Positions 28,707 to 39,187 of a stretch of DNA of 64,000 nt are shown piece after piece. The notes under the pieces were generated by a model. It ran no database searches. It saw only the letters and a program-made list of their open reading frames with translations, and had not been told where the DNA came from. Numbering within the stretch: position 1 is the first letter of the stretch; each line of letters starts with the position of its first letter. A program made the position numbers and the translations under genes. The stretch is from Pseudohongiella sp. O18 (lineage in GTDB: Bacteria > Pseudomonadota > Gammaproteobacteria > Pseudomonadales > Pseudohongiellaceae): NCBI RefSeq assembly GCF_021729085.1, contig NZ_JAJSAR010000001.1, positions 992,001 to 1,056,000 of the forward strand. Reading direction: 5' to 3'.

Positions 28707-29310
28707 TGGCGTCAGTGGCGATTGTTGCGCTGGCACGTTCGCTGCGCTCCGCAGGCACGTAGTAGTCAGGTGCGTTCTCTTTCACGACCGGTGAAAACTC
28801 CGCCCAGGCATGGCAGGTATTGAGCACAAACGGTTTGCCGGCAGAGCGACGGCTGTCCGAGTCGGCCAGCTTGCGCCGGTGATTCTGCAGCGGCCGGATG
28901 GTCTGAATGGCCACAGTCGCCATTGGAAACAGCAATTCAGTCAGGTGTGTGCAGCCCTGAATGCCACCGACTTTCTGTCGGACTGCCTGGCGCCAGCCGG
29001 GCCCCATGGTCAGCCCTTTTAATGCTTTGTAGGCCGGCGTGATATCGGGACACATTGCGAACGGACTGTGATCGGTCGAAGCCTCGACGTCCTGCACAAC
29101 GAACTTGTCATCAATGGTCACGCGTAACCACATACCGTGAATGGGCACGCCTGGCTCAATATTGCCGCGCCAGTTATTGGAGAAAGCATAGGACTTGGTG
29201 TCTGTCAGGTGAGCTTCGATGTCAAACATACCATCGTCGCGTTCGTAGCCTGCAAAATCGATTTTCCGGGTATGAATGTGCTGGCGCTGCGCCGGTGTCG
29301 GCAATGGCAT
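28684..29310 (-). CDS. DUF2889 family protein
   Basis: 208 residues. The first 170 match the DUF2889 pattern: HTRKIDFAGYERDDGMFDIEAHLTD, GVPIHGMWLRVTIDD, HSPFAMCPDITPAYKALKG and QGCTHLTELLFPMATVAIQT. A Gln/Arg-rich stretch and a C-terminal segment ENAPDYYVPAERSERASAT follow. Conserved Cys and His residues might bind a metal or cofactor, but no function is known to me. GGAGG seven bases before the ATG supports the start. Confidence 0.85.
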   Translation of the reverse strand: MPLPTPAQRQHIHTRKIDFAGYERDDGMFDIEAHLTDTKSYAFSNNWRGNIEPGVPIHGMWLRVTIDDKFVVQDVEASTDHSPFAMCPDITPAYKALKGLTMGPGWRQAVRQKVGGIQGCTHLTELLFPMATVAIQTIRPLQNHRRKLADSDSRRSAGKPFVLNTCHAWAEFSPVVKENAPDYYVPAERSERASATIATDATTPATKE

Positions 29311-29367
29311 AACTGGTCCTCCGCTTCAGGCGCAGGATTATAACGTAAAAGCGGGTGCTCGTTTTAT

Positions 29368-30126
29368 TTAATAATATTCAAAGGTAATCAGTGCGTTGCG
29401 CGATTCGCCCTGCTCGTCGCGTAAGTTGCTGATGCCGTTGAAGACGCGCAAGCGCTGGCTCTGCGGGTCATAGCCAATTGCGATCGGATCGACAAACCAG
29501 CTGACTACGCGCAGAAAACCTGCCGGACGAATCAGAAAACAATGCACCTCGCCCTCGGGTTGTGCGCAGTCCTCTGTATCCGTGCGGCTGATACCGATAC
29601 GTACCTTGTCGAGACGGGCAGGGACCAGAAAGTCAGCGGTCACTCTGTCGCCCTGTACCAGCGTGTCCCAGTTCTGTCGGATAAAAACATCAAAGCCTGC
29701 GTCGATAATGAGGTTGTCGTCGCTACTGATACGCACCTGTTCAGCCTGCTCGGCGTCGTGACCGCGATAATTGACCTCCACAGTCAGCTCGTCGCCGGAT
29801 GCAATTCGACTGATCTGGATCCGGGCGTTATTGCGCAGGTCCTGCTGGTTCAGCTCGGGGCTGGCCAGTGGCTCCTGGTAGCTGAGCTGCTTTTCTGCAA
29901 ACAATTCGCCATCCGGGTAACGGTATTCCACACGAGTTGTCAGCTCTCGCTCCGCATTGGAAAAATGAAACTCGTAGTACTGAATCTCATTGCCATCAGG
30001 CGTTCGCGCCGTTCCCACTGCCCAGACGTCATCCGGGATGGTGATTTCCCCGGTGTTATTGCTGAAAGCGGCGGAGGAAACGCTGCCAATAAGAATACCC
30101 AAAAACAGCCCGGTCGCTTTTCTCAT
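29368..30126 (-). CDS. Exported protein of unknown function, last gene of the sigma/ChrR-linked lipid operon
   Basis: 252 residues from the ATG that overlaps the DUF2878 stop as ATGA; a longer upstream frame is not credible. MRKATGLFLGILIGSVSSAAFS is a signal peptide. The mature protein is rich in beta-type strands and acidic residues, with DDVWAVGTARTPDGNEIQYYE, FIRQNWDTLVQGDRVTADF and CFLIRPAGFLRVVSWFVDPI. Two Cys (DCAQPEGEVHC) may pair. Operons of this type often end in a DUF3833 lipoprotein, but I do not see that family or a lipobox here. Its periplasmic role, perhaps in lipid handling, is inference. Confidence 0.75.
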   Translation of the reverse strand: MRKATGLFLGILIGSVSSAAFSNNTGEITIPDDVWAVGTARTPDGNEIQYYEFHFSNAERELTTRVEYRYPDGELFAEKQLSYQEPLASPELNQQDLRNNARIQISRIASGDELTVEVNYRGHDAEQAEQVRISSDDNLIIDAGFDVFIRQNWDTLVQGDRVTADFLVPARLDKVRIGISRTDTEDCAQPEGEVHCFLIRPAGFLRVVSWFVDPIAIGYDPQSQRLRVFNGISNLRDEQGESRNALITFEYY

Positions 30127-30668
30127 GATTCGACTCCCGCAGGACGGATGGCTTGAGTGTACAAATGAATCACCAAGGGAAAAATCAATGCCCAGGAAAG
30201 GCCGATGATCAACAGGCCCAGCCAGTCCGGTTGCATCAGGGCAACCCCCGCCATCTTTGCTCCACCAAAATAGGAAAGCGGTGCGAATAGTCCGCCGCCC
30301 AGCGCTGAAAGCACCATGCGATGGTGAAACAGACGCATCGGGTAACCAACGGTGGTGGCGAATAACACCCAAAGGCAGGTCAGCCAGGCGGGCGGCAGCG
30401 TGCCGCCAGTCGCCAGCACACCGGTCTGTACAAAAAGCCAGTCACAGGTAAAACCTATCGCCAGCACCTTGCCGATATACTGCAGCTCAGCGCGGGCATT
30501 GTTTACCAGTGTCAGGTGCAGCGCCACCACAGCGACGGTAGTCAGCACAGCAACCAGCGAGCCGAACCACACGCATACCAGCCAGGCGACCTGGAAGACG
30601 ACCGCGTTGAGCACAATATGTTGACGTTCGCTCAGACCGCCCGCCATTAGCGAATCAGGTGCTGCCAT
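30123..30668 (-). CDS. DUF2878 family integral membrane protein
   Basis: 181 residues with about five helices: IVLNAVVFQVAWLVCVWFGS, LVAVLTTVAVVALHLTLV, LAIGFTCDWLFVQTGVLATG, WLTCLWVLFATTVGYPMRL and WLGLLIIGLSWALIFPLVIH. The CDW and GTLPPAWLTCLWVLFATT features fit DUF2878, a family that travels with DUF1365 and Cfa-like methyltransferases. Eight bases separate it from the cfa stop and it overlaps the next gene by four. Unknown activity; likely supports modification of membrane lipids. Confidence 0.85.
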   Translation of the reverse strand: MAAPDSLMAGGLSERQHIVLNAVVFQVAWLVCVWFGSLVAVLTTVAVVALHLTLVNNARAELQYIGKVLAIGFTCDWLFVQTGVLATGGTLPPAWLTCLWVLFATTVGYPMRLFHHRMVLSALGGGLFAPLSYFGGAKMAGVALMQPDWLGLLIIGLSWALIFPLVIHLYTQAIRPAGVES

Positions 30669-30676
30669 GATTCGCC

Positions 30677-32008
30677 TCAGGCTCGGCCTTGACCCGAGGT
30701 GCCTGCCGGAATGCGGGCATGCAGGGGCGCCAGTCGATACTCAGGTTTTGCCATGAGAATCTGCGCTGTATGGATGACCCGCTCCATGAAGCCGCCCTGG
30801 CAATAGGCCAGATAGTAGTCCCACATGCGAATGAAGGCTTCATCAAAGCCCTGAGCACGTACACTGTCGAGTTTGCTGAGGAAGGCGCGACGCCAGTGAT
30901 CGAGTGTCATCGCATAGTCTCGAGTGATGTCCTCCAGCCCGACAATCTGCAGATCGGTATGCTCAGCCACCTGGCCGGCAATGATCGCATTACACGGCAA
31001 ACACCCGCCCGGGAATATGTAGCGCTGAATGAAGTCGACCTGCTGCAGTGATTTTTCGTAGCGCTGATCGGAAATCGTAATGGCCTGAATCAGCATCAGA
31101 CCATCGGGTTTCAGCAACGAGGCACATTTTTCGAAGTAGGTGGCGAAATACTGGTGACCGACTGCCTCGATCATTTCGATGGAAACCAGCTTGTCATACT
31201 TACCCTGCAGGTCCCGGTAATCACTCATCAGCAGCTCGATCCGGTCTTCCAGACCTTCCTCTGCGATACGCTGACGGGTGTACTCGTATTGCTGCTTTGA
31301 GATGGTGGTAGTGGTCACACGGCACCCATAATGCTTGGCGGCGTGGATGGCCATACCGCCCCAGCCGGTGCCAATTTCAACCAGATGGTCGCTGGGCTTG
31401 AGTTGCAGTCTTTCGCAGATATGCGTCAGCTTGGCAGTAGATGCCTCGTGAAGCGTCTGAGACTGGTCACGGAAAATAGCCGCTGAGTACATCATTGTCG
31501 GGTCAAGAAACAGCGAAAAGAAGTCGTTACTCAGGTCATAGTGGGCAGCAATGTTTTTGCGCGAGCCGCTGACCGTATTGCGATTGGCTTTGTGCGCAAA
31601 CCAGTTGAGCACGCGTGCACCCATTGATTTGCCGCGATCCATCCCCTGTAGAAAACTGAGGTTCAGCACCATGATGCGAACCAGCGCCACCAGATCTGGC
31701 GTATGCCAGTGCTGCTGCATATAGGACTCCGCTCCGCCGATGCTGCCATTCCATGCCACCGCGCTGTAGAACTCAGGATCTGTCACAACGACGTTGGCAT
31801 GGACCGGGCTGGTGCTGCTGTCACCAAAGTGAAACTGTTCGGTCCCCTCGGTGATGGTCAACATGCCGCGCGAAAGTCCCTTGAGCCGTCGAAACAGCAG
31901 ATTGCGCGCCAGCTGCTGGCTTCGGGTGCCCTGAGCCGGTTGAGTCGTGCTGCTGGCGACGGCGCCGGTGTTGACCAGTCCTGCCTGATAGTTGCCGGGT
32001 GATTTCAT
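30677..32008 (-). CDS. cfa: Cyclopropane-fatty-acyl-phospholipid synthase family methyltransferase
   Basis: 443 residues. SAM-dependent enzyme acting on double bonds of membrane phospholipid acyl chains. SAM site VEIGTGWGGMAIHAAKHYGC, then TTTISKQQYEYTRQRI, SDYRDLQGKYDKLVSIEMIEAVG and the C-terminal IFPGGCLPC and SDYALTLxxW-like TRDYAMTLDHWRRAF. The N-terminal lid region has HWHTPDLVALVRIMV. Because it sits with DUF1365, DUF2878 and an ECF sigma/ChrR pair rather than alone, it may make a methylated or furan-type fatty acid instead of a simple cyclopropane; this is inference. Its start lies eight bases past the DUF1365 stop. Confidence 0.9.
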   Translation of the reverse strand: MKSPGNYQAGLVNTGAVASSTTQPAQGTRSQQLARNLLFRRLKGLSRGMLTITEGTEQFHFGDSSTSPVHANVVVTDPEFYSAVAWNGSIGGAESYMQQHWHTPDLVALVRIMVLNLSFLQGMDRGKSMGARVLNWFAHKANRNTVSGSRKNIAAHYDLSNDFFSLFLDPTMMYSAAIFRDQSQTLHEASTAKLTHICERLQLKPSDHLVEIGTGWGGMAIHAAKHYGCRVTTTTISKQQYEYTRQRIAEEGLEDRIELLMSDYRDLQGKYDKLVSIEMIEAVGHQYFATYFEKCASLLKPDGLMLIQAITISDQRYEKSLQQVDFIQRYIFPGGCLPCNAIIAGQVAEHTDLQIVGLEDITRDYAMTLDHWRRAFLSKLDSVRAQGFDEAFIRMWDYYLAYCQGGFMERVIHTAQILMAKPEYRLAPLHARIPAGTSGQGRA

Positions 32009-32016
32009 GGTTTGAT

Positions 32017-32766
32017 CTAGCTCCTCATCATCATCCGCTTGGGATGGGGGACAAACGGTATGCGTTTCAAAAATATCCGCAATGCCTGCCAGTAAATGGC
32101 GGCGGCGACCTGCAAGGTCATCAATGGATACGACAGCAGGGTACGAAGCAGATTGCCGGTCGTGACAGGTCGTGAGGTAAGAGAGAGGCTGGCATTAAAC
32201 GCCTGTTCGCCGTCACGCCAGTTCTGCAGGTTGATATTCAGGCGATCGGCGGGTGTAGTGGCCCGCCAGTGATACTGCATGTCCATCGGCATGAAGGGCG
32301 AGACGTGCATCTGCTTGTCGAAGGTATGCAGGGTGTCGCGCTCCGGATAGCAGGGAATCACGTAGATGGTAGTTTCACGCCAGGGTGTGTTGGTTACTTC
32401 GGCGACAATGTGTTGCAGATTGTTTTCCTGGTCGAACACGTAGTAGCAACTGATCGGGTTGATCAGATATCCAAAGTAACGAAGGTTGGTCAACAGTCGG
32501 ACTGGTCCGGTCGGTCGCTCACCAGTCTCCTGTTCTACTCGATCATAGACCGCCTGTTTGAGCGGGACGTTGGCAGGGCCCAGATAGTCCGAGCGCCGGA
32601 ACCAGGCCGGTGCGGGTCGTTTGTGCGACCAGATCCAGCGCCTGCCGAATACCTCGTCAAGTTCATCGAGGTCGAGATACATCATGAAGACCGGGTAGGA
32701 GAAGTGGTGGCGCTTTGGCTGCAGGCGACGATGACGGACCCGGCCACTGTAGATCGCGCTGTGCAT
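32017..32766 (-). CDS. DUF1365 family protein
   Basis: 249 residues from the ATG giving [14 protein letters not shown], the usual family start; a GTG six bases upstream overlaps the preceding stop as TAGTG and is possible. Conserved blocks: [53 protein letters not shown] and [18 protein letters not shown]. Partner of Cfa-like methyltransferases in many proteobacteria, function not established. The hydrophobic C-terminal segment [21 protein letters not shown] suggests membrane association. Confidence 0.92.
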   Translation of the reverse strand: MHSAIYSGRVRHRRLQPKRHHFSYPVFMMYLDLDELDEVFGRRWIWSHKRPAPAWFRRSDYLGPANVPLKQAVYDRVEQETGERPTGPVRLLTNLRYFGYLINPISCYYVFDQENNLQHIVAEVTNTPWRETTIYVIPCYPERDTLHTFDKQMHVSPFMPMDMQYHWRATTPADRLNINLQNWRDGEQAFNASLSLTSRPVTTGNLLRTLLSYPLMTLQVAAAIYWQALRIFLKRIPFVPHPKRMMMRS

Positions 32767-32771
32767 CGGCA

Positions 32772-33230
32772 CTAACCCCCGATCCGCCTGTTAACCAGTC
32801 GCAAAACGGACCCCAGTAGCGGAATGTGCTGATACACGGCTGAACCCATGTCGAAGAAATCTTCCTGATAATAAATACGGTCTGTGTAACGTATCAGAGT
32901 GATGCCTCTTGATTCAAGCACCTGATTTGGCTTGATTTTTTTGTGTCTAAAACGCATCTTCCAGACCAGGGTGGCGCTGTTGTCGCTGATTTGCTCATCT
33001 TCGCAGATCATCTGCACGCTGTGTGCCTGAGATAAGAGGCCACGCAGCTGGTTCTTGACGGCCAGCCTTCCGTACAAAGAACGGACCGGGTCGTGGAATT
33101 CGATGTCCTGGGTGTATATCCGGTCCAGCCCATCCAGCTTGGACAAGGAGGGTTCGCGATAGAATTCCTTGAAATCGCGCAGTAATGCGGCGCGCAAATT
33201 CTCCGTAACGGAACTCATGTTCGTGGCCAT
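32772..33230 (-). CDS. NTF2/SnoaL-like protein, first gene of the lipid operon
   Basis: 152 residues from the ATG giving [19 protein letters not shown] about eight bases upstream supports it over a frame starting 75 bases earlier. The cone-fold pattern is visible: [49 protein letters not shown] and [13 protein letters not shown]. Typical companion of sigma-E/ChrR-controlled DUF1365-cfa operons. No catalytic set is obvious. Preceded at 33371-33400 by a predicted ECF promoter on the minus strand. Confidence 0.85.
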   Translation of the reverse strand: MATNMSSVTENLRAALLRDFKEFYREPSLSKLDGLDRIYTQDIEFHDPVRSLYGRLAVKNQLRGLLSQAHSVQMICEDEQISDNSATLVWKMRFRHKKIKPNQVLESRGITLIRYTDRIYYQEDFFDMGSAVYQHIPLLGSVLRLVNRRIGG

Positions 33231-33370
33231 AATTGTATATCTCACCTGTTGCGCGTAAGCTTGCCTTGAGGGCAGGTCACAACTTAACGAATGTGGAAAT
33301 GCCATAGCGTCTGCGCGTGTAAACTCTGTCTTCCTGGATGTAGGAAGTCAGACGGCGTTAGTGCTAATGG

Positions 33371-33400
33371 GTGTTACGCACCCTGCCGACTTGCGGATCA
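33371..33400 (-). promoter_or_regulatory. Predicted ECF-sigma promoter for the NTF2-DUF1365-cfa operon
   Basis: On the minus strand TGATCC (33400-33395) is followed after 18 bases by TAACAC (33376-33371). This agrees with the TGATCC-type promoter reported for ChrR-controlled sigma-E of Rhodobacter. Transcription would start about 130 bases before the first gene. Confidence 0.65.
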
Positions 33401-33462
33401 ATCATGCAGGCTTGGGCAGGAACCGCAAACGTCAATCAGAACCAAAAATTGTACCGGCTTGG

Positions 33463-33492
33463 TGATCCAGTGTTGAATCCGGTCCGTAATTC
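33463..33492 (+). promoter_or_regulatory. Predicted autoregulatory ECF-sigma promoter for the sigma/chrR pair
   Basis: TGATCC at 33463-33468 and TAATTC at 33487-33492 are spaced by 18 bases, the same geometry as the divergent site at 33371-33400. It lies 40 bases before the chosen sigma start. Confidence 0.65.
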
Positions 33493-33532
33493 ACCTCAAA
33501 CGCATGGACACTATGTGGATAACAACGACGAT

Positions 33533-34123
33533 ATGGAAAATGCAGCCAGTGCAGTAGTGAATCGCCGCAATGAACCAGATCCGTGGGCGGAGCTGGTTAG
33601 ATTGGTCGCGCACAAGCGTGACAGATCGGCATTCCAGCGGCTTTATCAACATTACACACCAATGATCAGGGCGTTTCTGCTTAAAAGCATGGGCGCTTCC
33701 GCTGACCGGACAGAGGCGGAAGAGATCACTCAGGAAGTACTGATAAAGGTCTGGAACAAGGCGGCTTCATTTAATCCGTCCAAGGCCAGTGTGAATACGT
33801 GGATATTCACCATTGCGCGGAACACACGAATCGACTTTATCCGTCGTAATGAGCGAAACGACAGGAAGATTGATGTCGAAGATATCTGGCACGACGCCGA
33901 GTCACCGGAACCACTGGTAGATCTGCAGCAGCGTCGAGCTGAACAAGTTATCAAGCAGGCCATGCAGACTCTGCCCGATGAGCAGCTGCAGGTGCTGTAT
34001 AAAGCATTTATGGAAGGCAAGTCGCACAACGAAGTGGCAGAGGAAATGGGTTTGCCGCTGGGTACCGTCAAGTCACGTATCCGGCTGGCATTAAGCAAAA
34101 TGCAAATTTTGATTGACCGCTGA
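33533..34123 (+). CDS. rpoE: ECF RNA polymerase sigma factor of the ChrR-regulated (ECF11-like) type
   Basis: 196 residues from ATG 33533; the start is uncertain because no strong ribosome site is visible and an in-frame GTG at 33515 is also possible. Region 2: AFQRLYQHYTPMIRAFLLKSMGA, AEEITQEVLIKVWNKAASFNP and WIFTIARNTRIDFIRRNER. Region 4: LPDEQLQVLYKAFMEGKSHNEVAEEM and LGTVKSRIRLALSKMQ. The next gene is a zinc-binding ChrR-type anti-sigma, so singlet oxygen or related oxidant stress is the expected signal. Divergent from the lipid operon, with paired promoters. Confidence 0.92.
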   Translation: MENAASAVVNRRNEPDPWAELVRLVAHKRDRSAFQRLYQHYTPMIRAFLLKSMGASADRTEAEEITQEVLIKVWNKAASFNPSKASVNTWIFTIARNTRIDFIRRNERNDRKIDVEDIWHDAESPEPLVDLQQRRAEQVIKQAMQTLPDEQLQVLYKAFMEGKSHNEVAEEMGLPLGTVKSRIRLALSKMQILIDR

Positions 34124-34185
34124 TCTGATCGATCCCAGAAAAATTGCAGCGGTAGACAAAGCTTACGCGAACAACAGGTATCAAC

Positions 34186-34914
34186 ATGGTTACATTTCAT
34201 CCAGATTCAAGATTTCTGACCGATTATGCGGCGGGTACACTGCCGACATCGGAGGCGATTTGCGTGGCAGCGCATCTGGAATTCTGTGCCAAATGCAGGG
34301 CGCACGCCCAGCAGCTGAGTGATCTCGGCGCACAGATCATGGCAGCCATGGAGCCAGCAGTGGATGCGGATTCCTCGTCGCAGGATGATGACTTCATGCG
34401 TCTTATGAACAAAATTGATGCACGAGCTGCCGATGCCAGCAAAAAAGCCGACATAAGCGTGCCGGACTCTGCCAGGACCATGCAGTCGGACAATCACAGT
34501 GCAGCAATGTCAGGCATGCCACGAATTCTCCAGAAATTGACCCAGACACCACTTGAGTCAATGCGCTGGGTGCAGCTGGGCAAATATCTGCGAGTTGCCC
34601 CTGTCGGGCTGGGCAGTGCCGGTCGTGACATTGCGCTTTACGATATCAAAGCCGGCGGTCAGATGCCCGAGCATGAGCACCACGGCGAAGAAATTACAGT
34701 ACTGCTGAAAGGCAGCTTCTCGGATGCGGAAGGCCAGTACGTGCGAGGCGATTTTGTGGTACGCAATGCCGGCGAGAAGCATCAGCCAACAGCGACCATG
34801 GACACAGATTGTCTGTGCCTGGTGAGTCTTGAACAACCGATTCGTCCAACATCCATCTGGTACCGACTGTTGGACCCTCTGGTCAACATGCGCCTGTCCA
34901 GCGTCACTAACTGA
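34186..34914 (+). CDS. chrR: ChrR-type anti-sigma factor with cupin domain
   Basis: 242 residues, cytoplasmic. The N-terminal zinc anti-sigma domain has a His near the start (FHPDSRFLTDYAAGTLP) and AHLEFCAKCRAH, giving the H-x3-C-x2-C pattern. A polar linker (about 80-125) follows, then a cupin domain with MPEHEHHGEEITVLLKG and GDFVVRNAGEKHQP, whose His and Glu residues form the second metal site. By analogy with Rhodobacter ChrR, it holds the sigma factor until singlet oxygen triggers release. Confidence 0.93.
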   Translation: MVTFHPDSRFLTDYAAGTLPTSEAICVAAHLEFCAKCRAHAQQLSDLGAQIMAAMEPAVDADSSSQDDDFMRLMNKIDARAADASKKADISVPDSARTMQSDNHSAAMSGMPRILQKLTQTPLESMRWVQLGKYLRVAPVGLGSAGRDIALYDIKAGGQMPEHEHHGEEITVLLKGSFSDAEGQYVRGDFVVRNAGEKHQPTATMDTDCLCLVSLEQPIRPTSIWYRLLDPLVNMRLSSVTN

Positions 34915-34933
34915 CAGACGCTCGCATCCTCGT

Positions 34934-34962
34934 CACCTTGCGGGCTCGATGCCGGCAAGGTG
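34934..34962 (+). terminator. Stem-loop after chrR
   Basis: CACCTTGC pairs with GCAAGGTG around a G/C-rich 13-base loop, 20 bases after the chrR stop. No T tract follows, so termination is only a possibility. Confidence 0.35.
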
Positions 34963-35037
34963 GCAGACAACCTTCCTCTGCGGCATAATGGCCACCTTTT
35001 GAAAGCCTGCTTTTTCGATTGAGGGCATCTGCCGTTC

Positions 35038-35676
35038 ATGACATACAAACCTGTTTTCAGCCGCTCTGATGTAGAAATTGTTGCGCGCGAAACGGCGTTT
35101 CAGGGATTTTTCTCTGTGCAACGTCTGACGCTGCGTCATCGCCTTTACAAGGGCGGGTGGAGTGAATCCTTTACGCGAGAGCTGTTTTGCCGAGGCAGAG
35201 CTGCTGGTGTCCTGTTACATGATCCGAAGCGCGACCAGCTGGTGCTGGTGGAACAATTCAGGGTCGGGCAGATTGATGAGACCGATCGGGCGCCGTGGGC
35301 GCTGGAGCTTGTTGCCGGCATGCTTGATGCGAACGAAAGCATCGAACAGATGGCCATGCGAGAGGTTCAGGAAGAAACCGGTCTGACTATCAGCAATCTG
35401 CGCTTTATCTGCGATTATTACAACAGCCCCGGCGGCAGCGATGAGCGTATCAGTGTTTTTTATGCCCAGGTAGACGCGGCGAATGCCGGCGGAGTCTTTG
35501 GGCTTGACGAAGAGCATGAAGACATCAAAGTGGTTGTACTGTCTGTGTCTGAAGCGATAGAGCTGCTGTCGCAAGGCGTGATCGACAATGCCATGGCGAT
35601 CATCGCCCTGCAATGGCTGCAGCTGCATCACAGCTCCCTGCTGAGTGGTGGCAATGAGGTTTCAGGTAGTGAGTAA
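35038..35676 (+). CDS. nudF: ADP-ribose pyrophosphatase (Nudix)
   Basis: 212 residues. Hydrolyses ADP-ribose to AMP and ribose 5-phosphate. The Nudix box is GMLDANESIEQMAMREVQEETG (residues about 100-121), with RExxEE ligands intact. EQFRVGQ and ELVAGM precede it and YNSPGGSDERISVFYA follows, the segment that separates ADP-ribose pyrophosphatases from other Nudix proteins. Overlaps the DUF1249 start by 32 bp if the GTG at 35645 is used. The nudF-yqiB-cpdA-parE order matches the enterobacterial locus except that yqiA is missing. Confidence 0.94.
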   Translation: MTYKPVFSRSDVEIVARETAFQGFFSVQRLTLRHRLYKGGWSESFTRELFCRGRAAGVLLHDPKRDQLVLVEQFRVGQIDETDRAPWALELVAGMLDANESIEQMAMREVQEETGLTISNLRFICDYYNSPGGSDERISVFYAQVDAANAGGVFGLDEEHEDIKVVVLSVSEAIELLSQGVIDNAMAIIALQWLQLHHSSLLSGGNEVSGSE

Positions 35677-36166
35677 CAGCTTCTATCCCTCTTTGGCGGA
35701 TCCTGAATTTCGACCGCGATATCGCGTTGATCTGGCCGCGTACATGCGTACCTGTGATCGCAATTTTAGACGTTTACTAACGCTGATGCCTGATCTAGAA
35801 TCGAGTAAAGAGGGTCGCGTGTGGAAGCACCGTCTGGGCGACGATTTGAACGTGATGTTTACCCTGACAGAGTCTTTTCCCTACACGGCGACACTGCAAG
35901 TGGCGCTGGCTAATGGACGGTCGGCCTGGCCTGCGAGACTCAGTATGCCAGTCATCGATGTAAGGCTTTACTTCGATGCCAGAACCGCCGAGCCAGTGAG
36001 TTATCAGGGACGACGGCGCATACCGGCACGCAGCGCAGTACCGAATGCGGATATGTATCATCAGGATGAAAAGAGGCAGATTAATGAATTTCTTGCGCAA
36101 TGGTTGCAGCTGTGTCTTGCCTCTGATGCCGATGCGCGTCCGTCCAGTCTCCTTTCCATTGACTGA
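35645..36166 (+). CDS. DUF1249 (YqiB-like) protein
   Basis: 173 residues from GTG 35645; other in-frame starts are a second GTG at 35648 and ATG 35654. Family features: YRVDLAAYMRTCDRNFRRLLTLMPDL near the N terminus, TLQVALANGRSAW, SMPVIDVRLYFDARTAEPVSYQG and HQDEKRQINEFLAQWLQLCL. Function unknown; genomic neighbour of nudF and cpdA across gammaproteobacteria, which is also the case here. Confidence 0.9.
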   Translation: MVAMRFQVVSNSFYPSLADPEFRPRYRVDLAAYMRTCDRNFRRLLTLMPDLESSKEGRVWKHRLGDDLNVMFTLTESFPYTATLQVALANGRSAWPARLSMPVIDVRLYFDARTAEPVSYQGRRRIPARSAVPNADMYHQDEKRQINEFLAQWLQLCLASDADARPSSLLSID

Positions 36167-36175
36167 CCTGGTTTT

Positions 36176-36979
36176 GTGATCTCGCTTATGCGAATACTGC
36201 AGATCACAGATACACACTTGTTTGGCAATTCAGAGCAGGCCCTGCTCGGAATGAACACTTCGGTCAGTTTTGAACGCATCATTTCAGATATAGCCAATGA
36301 TTCATTGTCGGCAGATCTTATCGTAGCCACCGGCGATATCGCTCAGGACGCATCAGAGCAGGCCTACCTGCATTTCGACGCCGCCGTTCGCAAACTCTCA
36401 TGTCCTTACTACTGGATACCCGGCAACCATGATGATCGGGAGGTGATGACCTCTCTTGCGCTTGCCGACAACCCCTTCGTCGGCGATGCGGCCCTTGGTA
36501 ACTGGCTGTTGATCATGCTTGATACCAGCGTGCGGGGCAGTGTGCACGGTCTCTTGCCGGAGTCGGAATTGCAGCGCCTTGCTCAGTTATTGGAGTCCGT
36601 CGAGCGAAACAAGTCTCTGCAGCACAGTCTCATCTTTTTGCATCATAATCCTATTCAGGGCAACGCCGGGTGGATGAGCGATATTGGCCTGCACAACGCC
36701 GATGAGTTTCGTGAGCTATTGGCCCGCTATTCATCGGTCAGGGCTGTTGTTTACGGTCATATCCATCAAGAGCTGGACGCGGTCTACGACGGCATTCGCT
36801 ATATCTGCACTCCATCGACCTGTATCCAGTTCAAACCTGGTGTGGAAGATTTTGCGCTCGACAGAAAAAACCCTGCCTATCGATGGTTGGAACTGCAGGA
36901 CAATGGTGAAATCAATACCTGGGTGCACCGTCTGGAAAACTTCAAGATTCAGATCGACGAGCGAGCCGCCGGTTACTGA
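36176..36979 (+). CDS. cpdA: 3',5'-cyclic AMP phosphodiesterase
   Basis: 267 residues from GTG 36176 or 263 from ATG 36188, which begins MRILQITDTHLFG; neither has a clear Shine-Dalgarno. Class III phosphodiesterase of the calcineurin-like fold. Metal motifs: QITDTHLF (D, H), ATGDIAQDASEQAYLHF (GD), PGNHDDR (GNHD), FLHHNPIQ (H) and VYGHIHQELD (GHxH). Degrades cAMP and so tunes CRP activity. Follows DUF1249 by nine bases. Confidence 0.94.
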   Translation: MISLMRILQITDTHLFGNSEQALLGMNTSVSFERIISDIANDSLSADLIVATGDIAQDASEQAYLHFDAAVRKLSCPYYWIPGNHDDREVMTSLALADNPFVGDAALGNWLLIMLDTSVRGSVHGLLPESELQRLAQLLESVERNKSLQHSLIFLHHNPIQGNAGWMSDIGLHNADEFRELLARYSSVRAVVYGHIHQELDAVYDGIRYICTPSTCIQFKPGVEDFALDRKNPAYRWLELQDNGEINTWVHRLENFKIQIDERAAGY

Positions 36980-37021
36980 ATCCAAAACAAAAATACAGTC
37001 TCGAACGCAGAGAACGAGTAG

Positions 37022-38944
<1,923 letters not shown>

Positions 38945-38965
38945 ATTTACTAAGGGAGGCGCAAG

Positions 38966-39187
38966 ATGGAAGTCTTTACATTTATCGTTCTGATCGTTCT
39001 TATTACTCAGTTTTTTGAGTATCGCAAAAGTATGGCCAAGCTCAATGCGAAGATGTCAGAAGTTAATGAAAGTGCCGTTCAGAAGGAACTAGACGCGGTC
39101 AAACAGCGTCTTGTAGTGCTCGAAAGAATTGTGACCGACAAGGGGTATGAGCTGCGCGAGGAGCTCGGCCGCATAAAAGGTGAATGA
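38966..39187 (+). CDS. Small membrane-anchored coiled-coil protein (PspB-like shape)
   Basis: 73 residues. One N-terminal helix, EVFTFIVLIVLITQFFEY, then a charged heptad-type coiled coil (KLNAKMSEVNESAVQKEL and VKQRLVVLERIVTDKGYEL). Resembles PspB in layout and in the VLERIVTDKGYEL tail, but no pspA or pspC is nearby, so only a shape analogy is claimed. GGGAGG eight bases before the ATG is strong. The next gene starts at the base after its stop. Confidence 0.7.
   Translation: MEVFTFIVLIVLITQFFEYRKSMAKLNAKMSEVNESAVQKELDAVKQRLVVLERIVTDKGYELREELGRIKGE

Noticed and set aside
38966-39187. PspB of a phage-shock operon
   Set aside because: Similar shape but no pspA, pspC or pspF nearby; kept as a small coiled-coil membrane protein.
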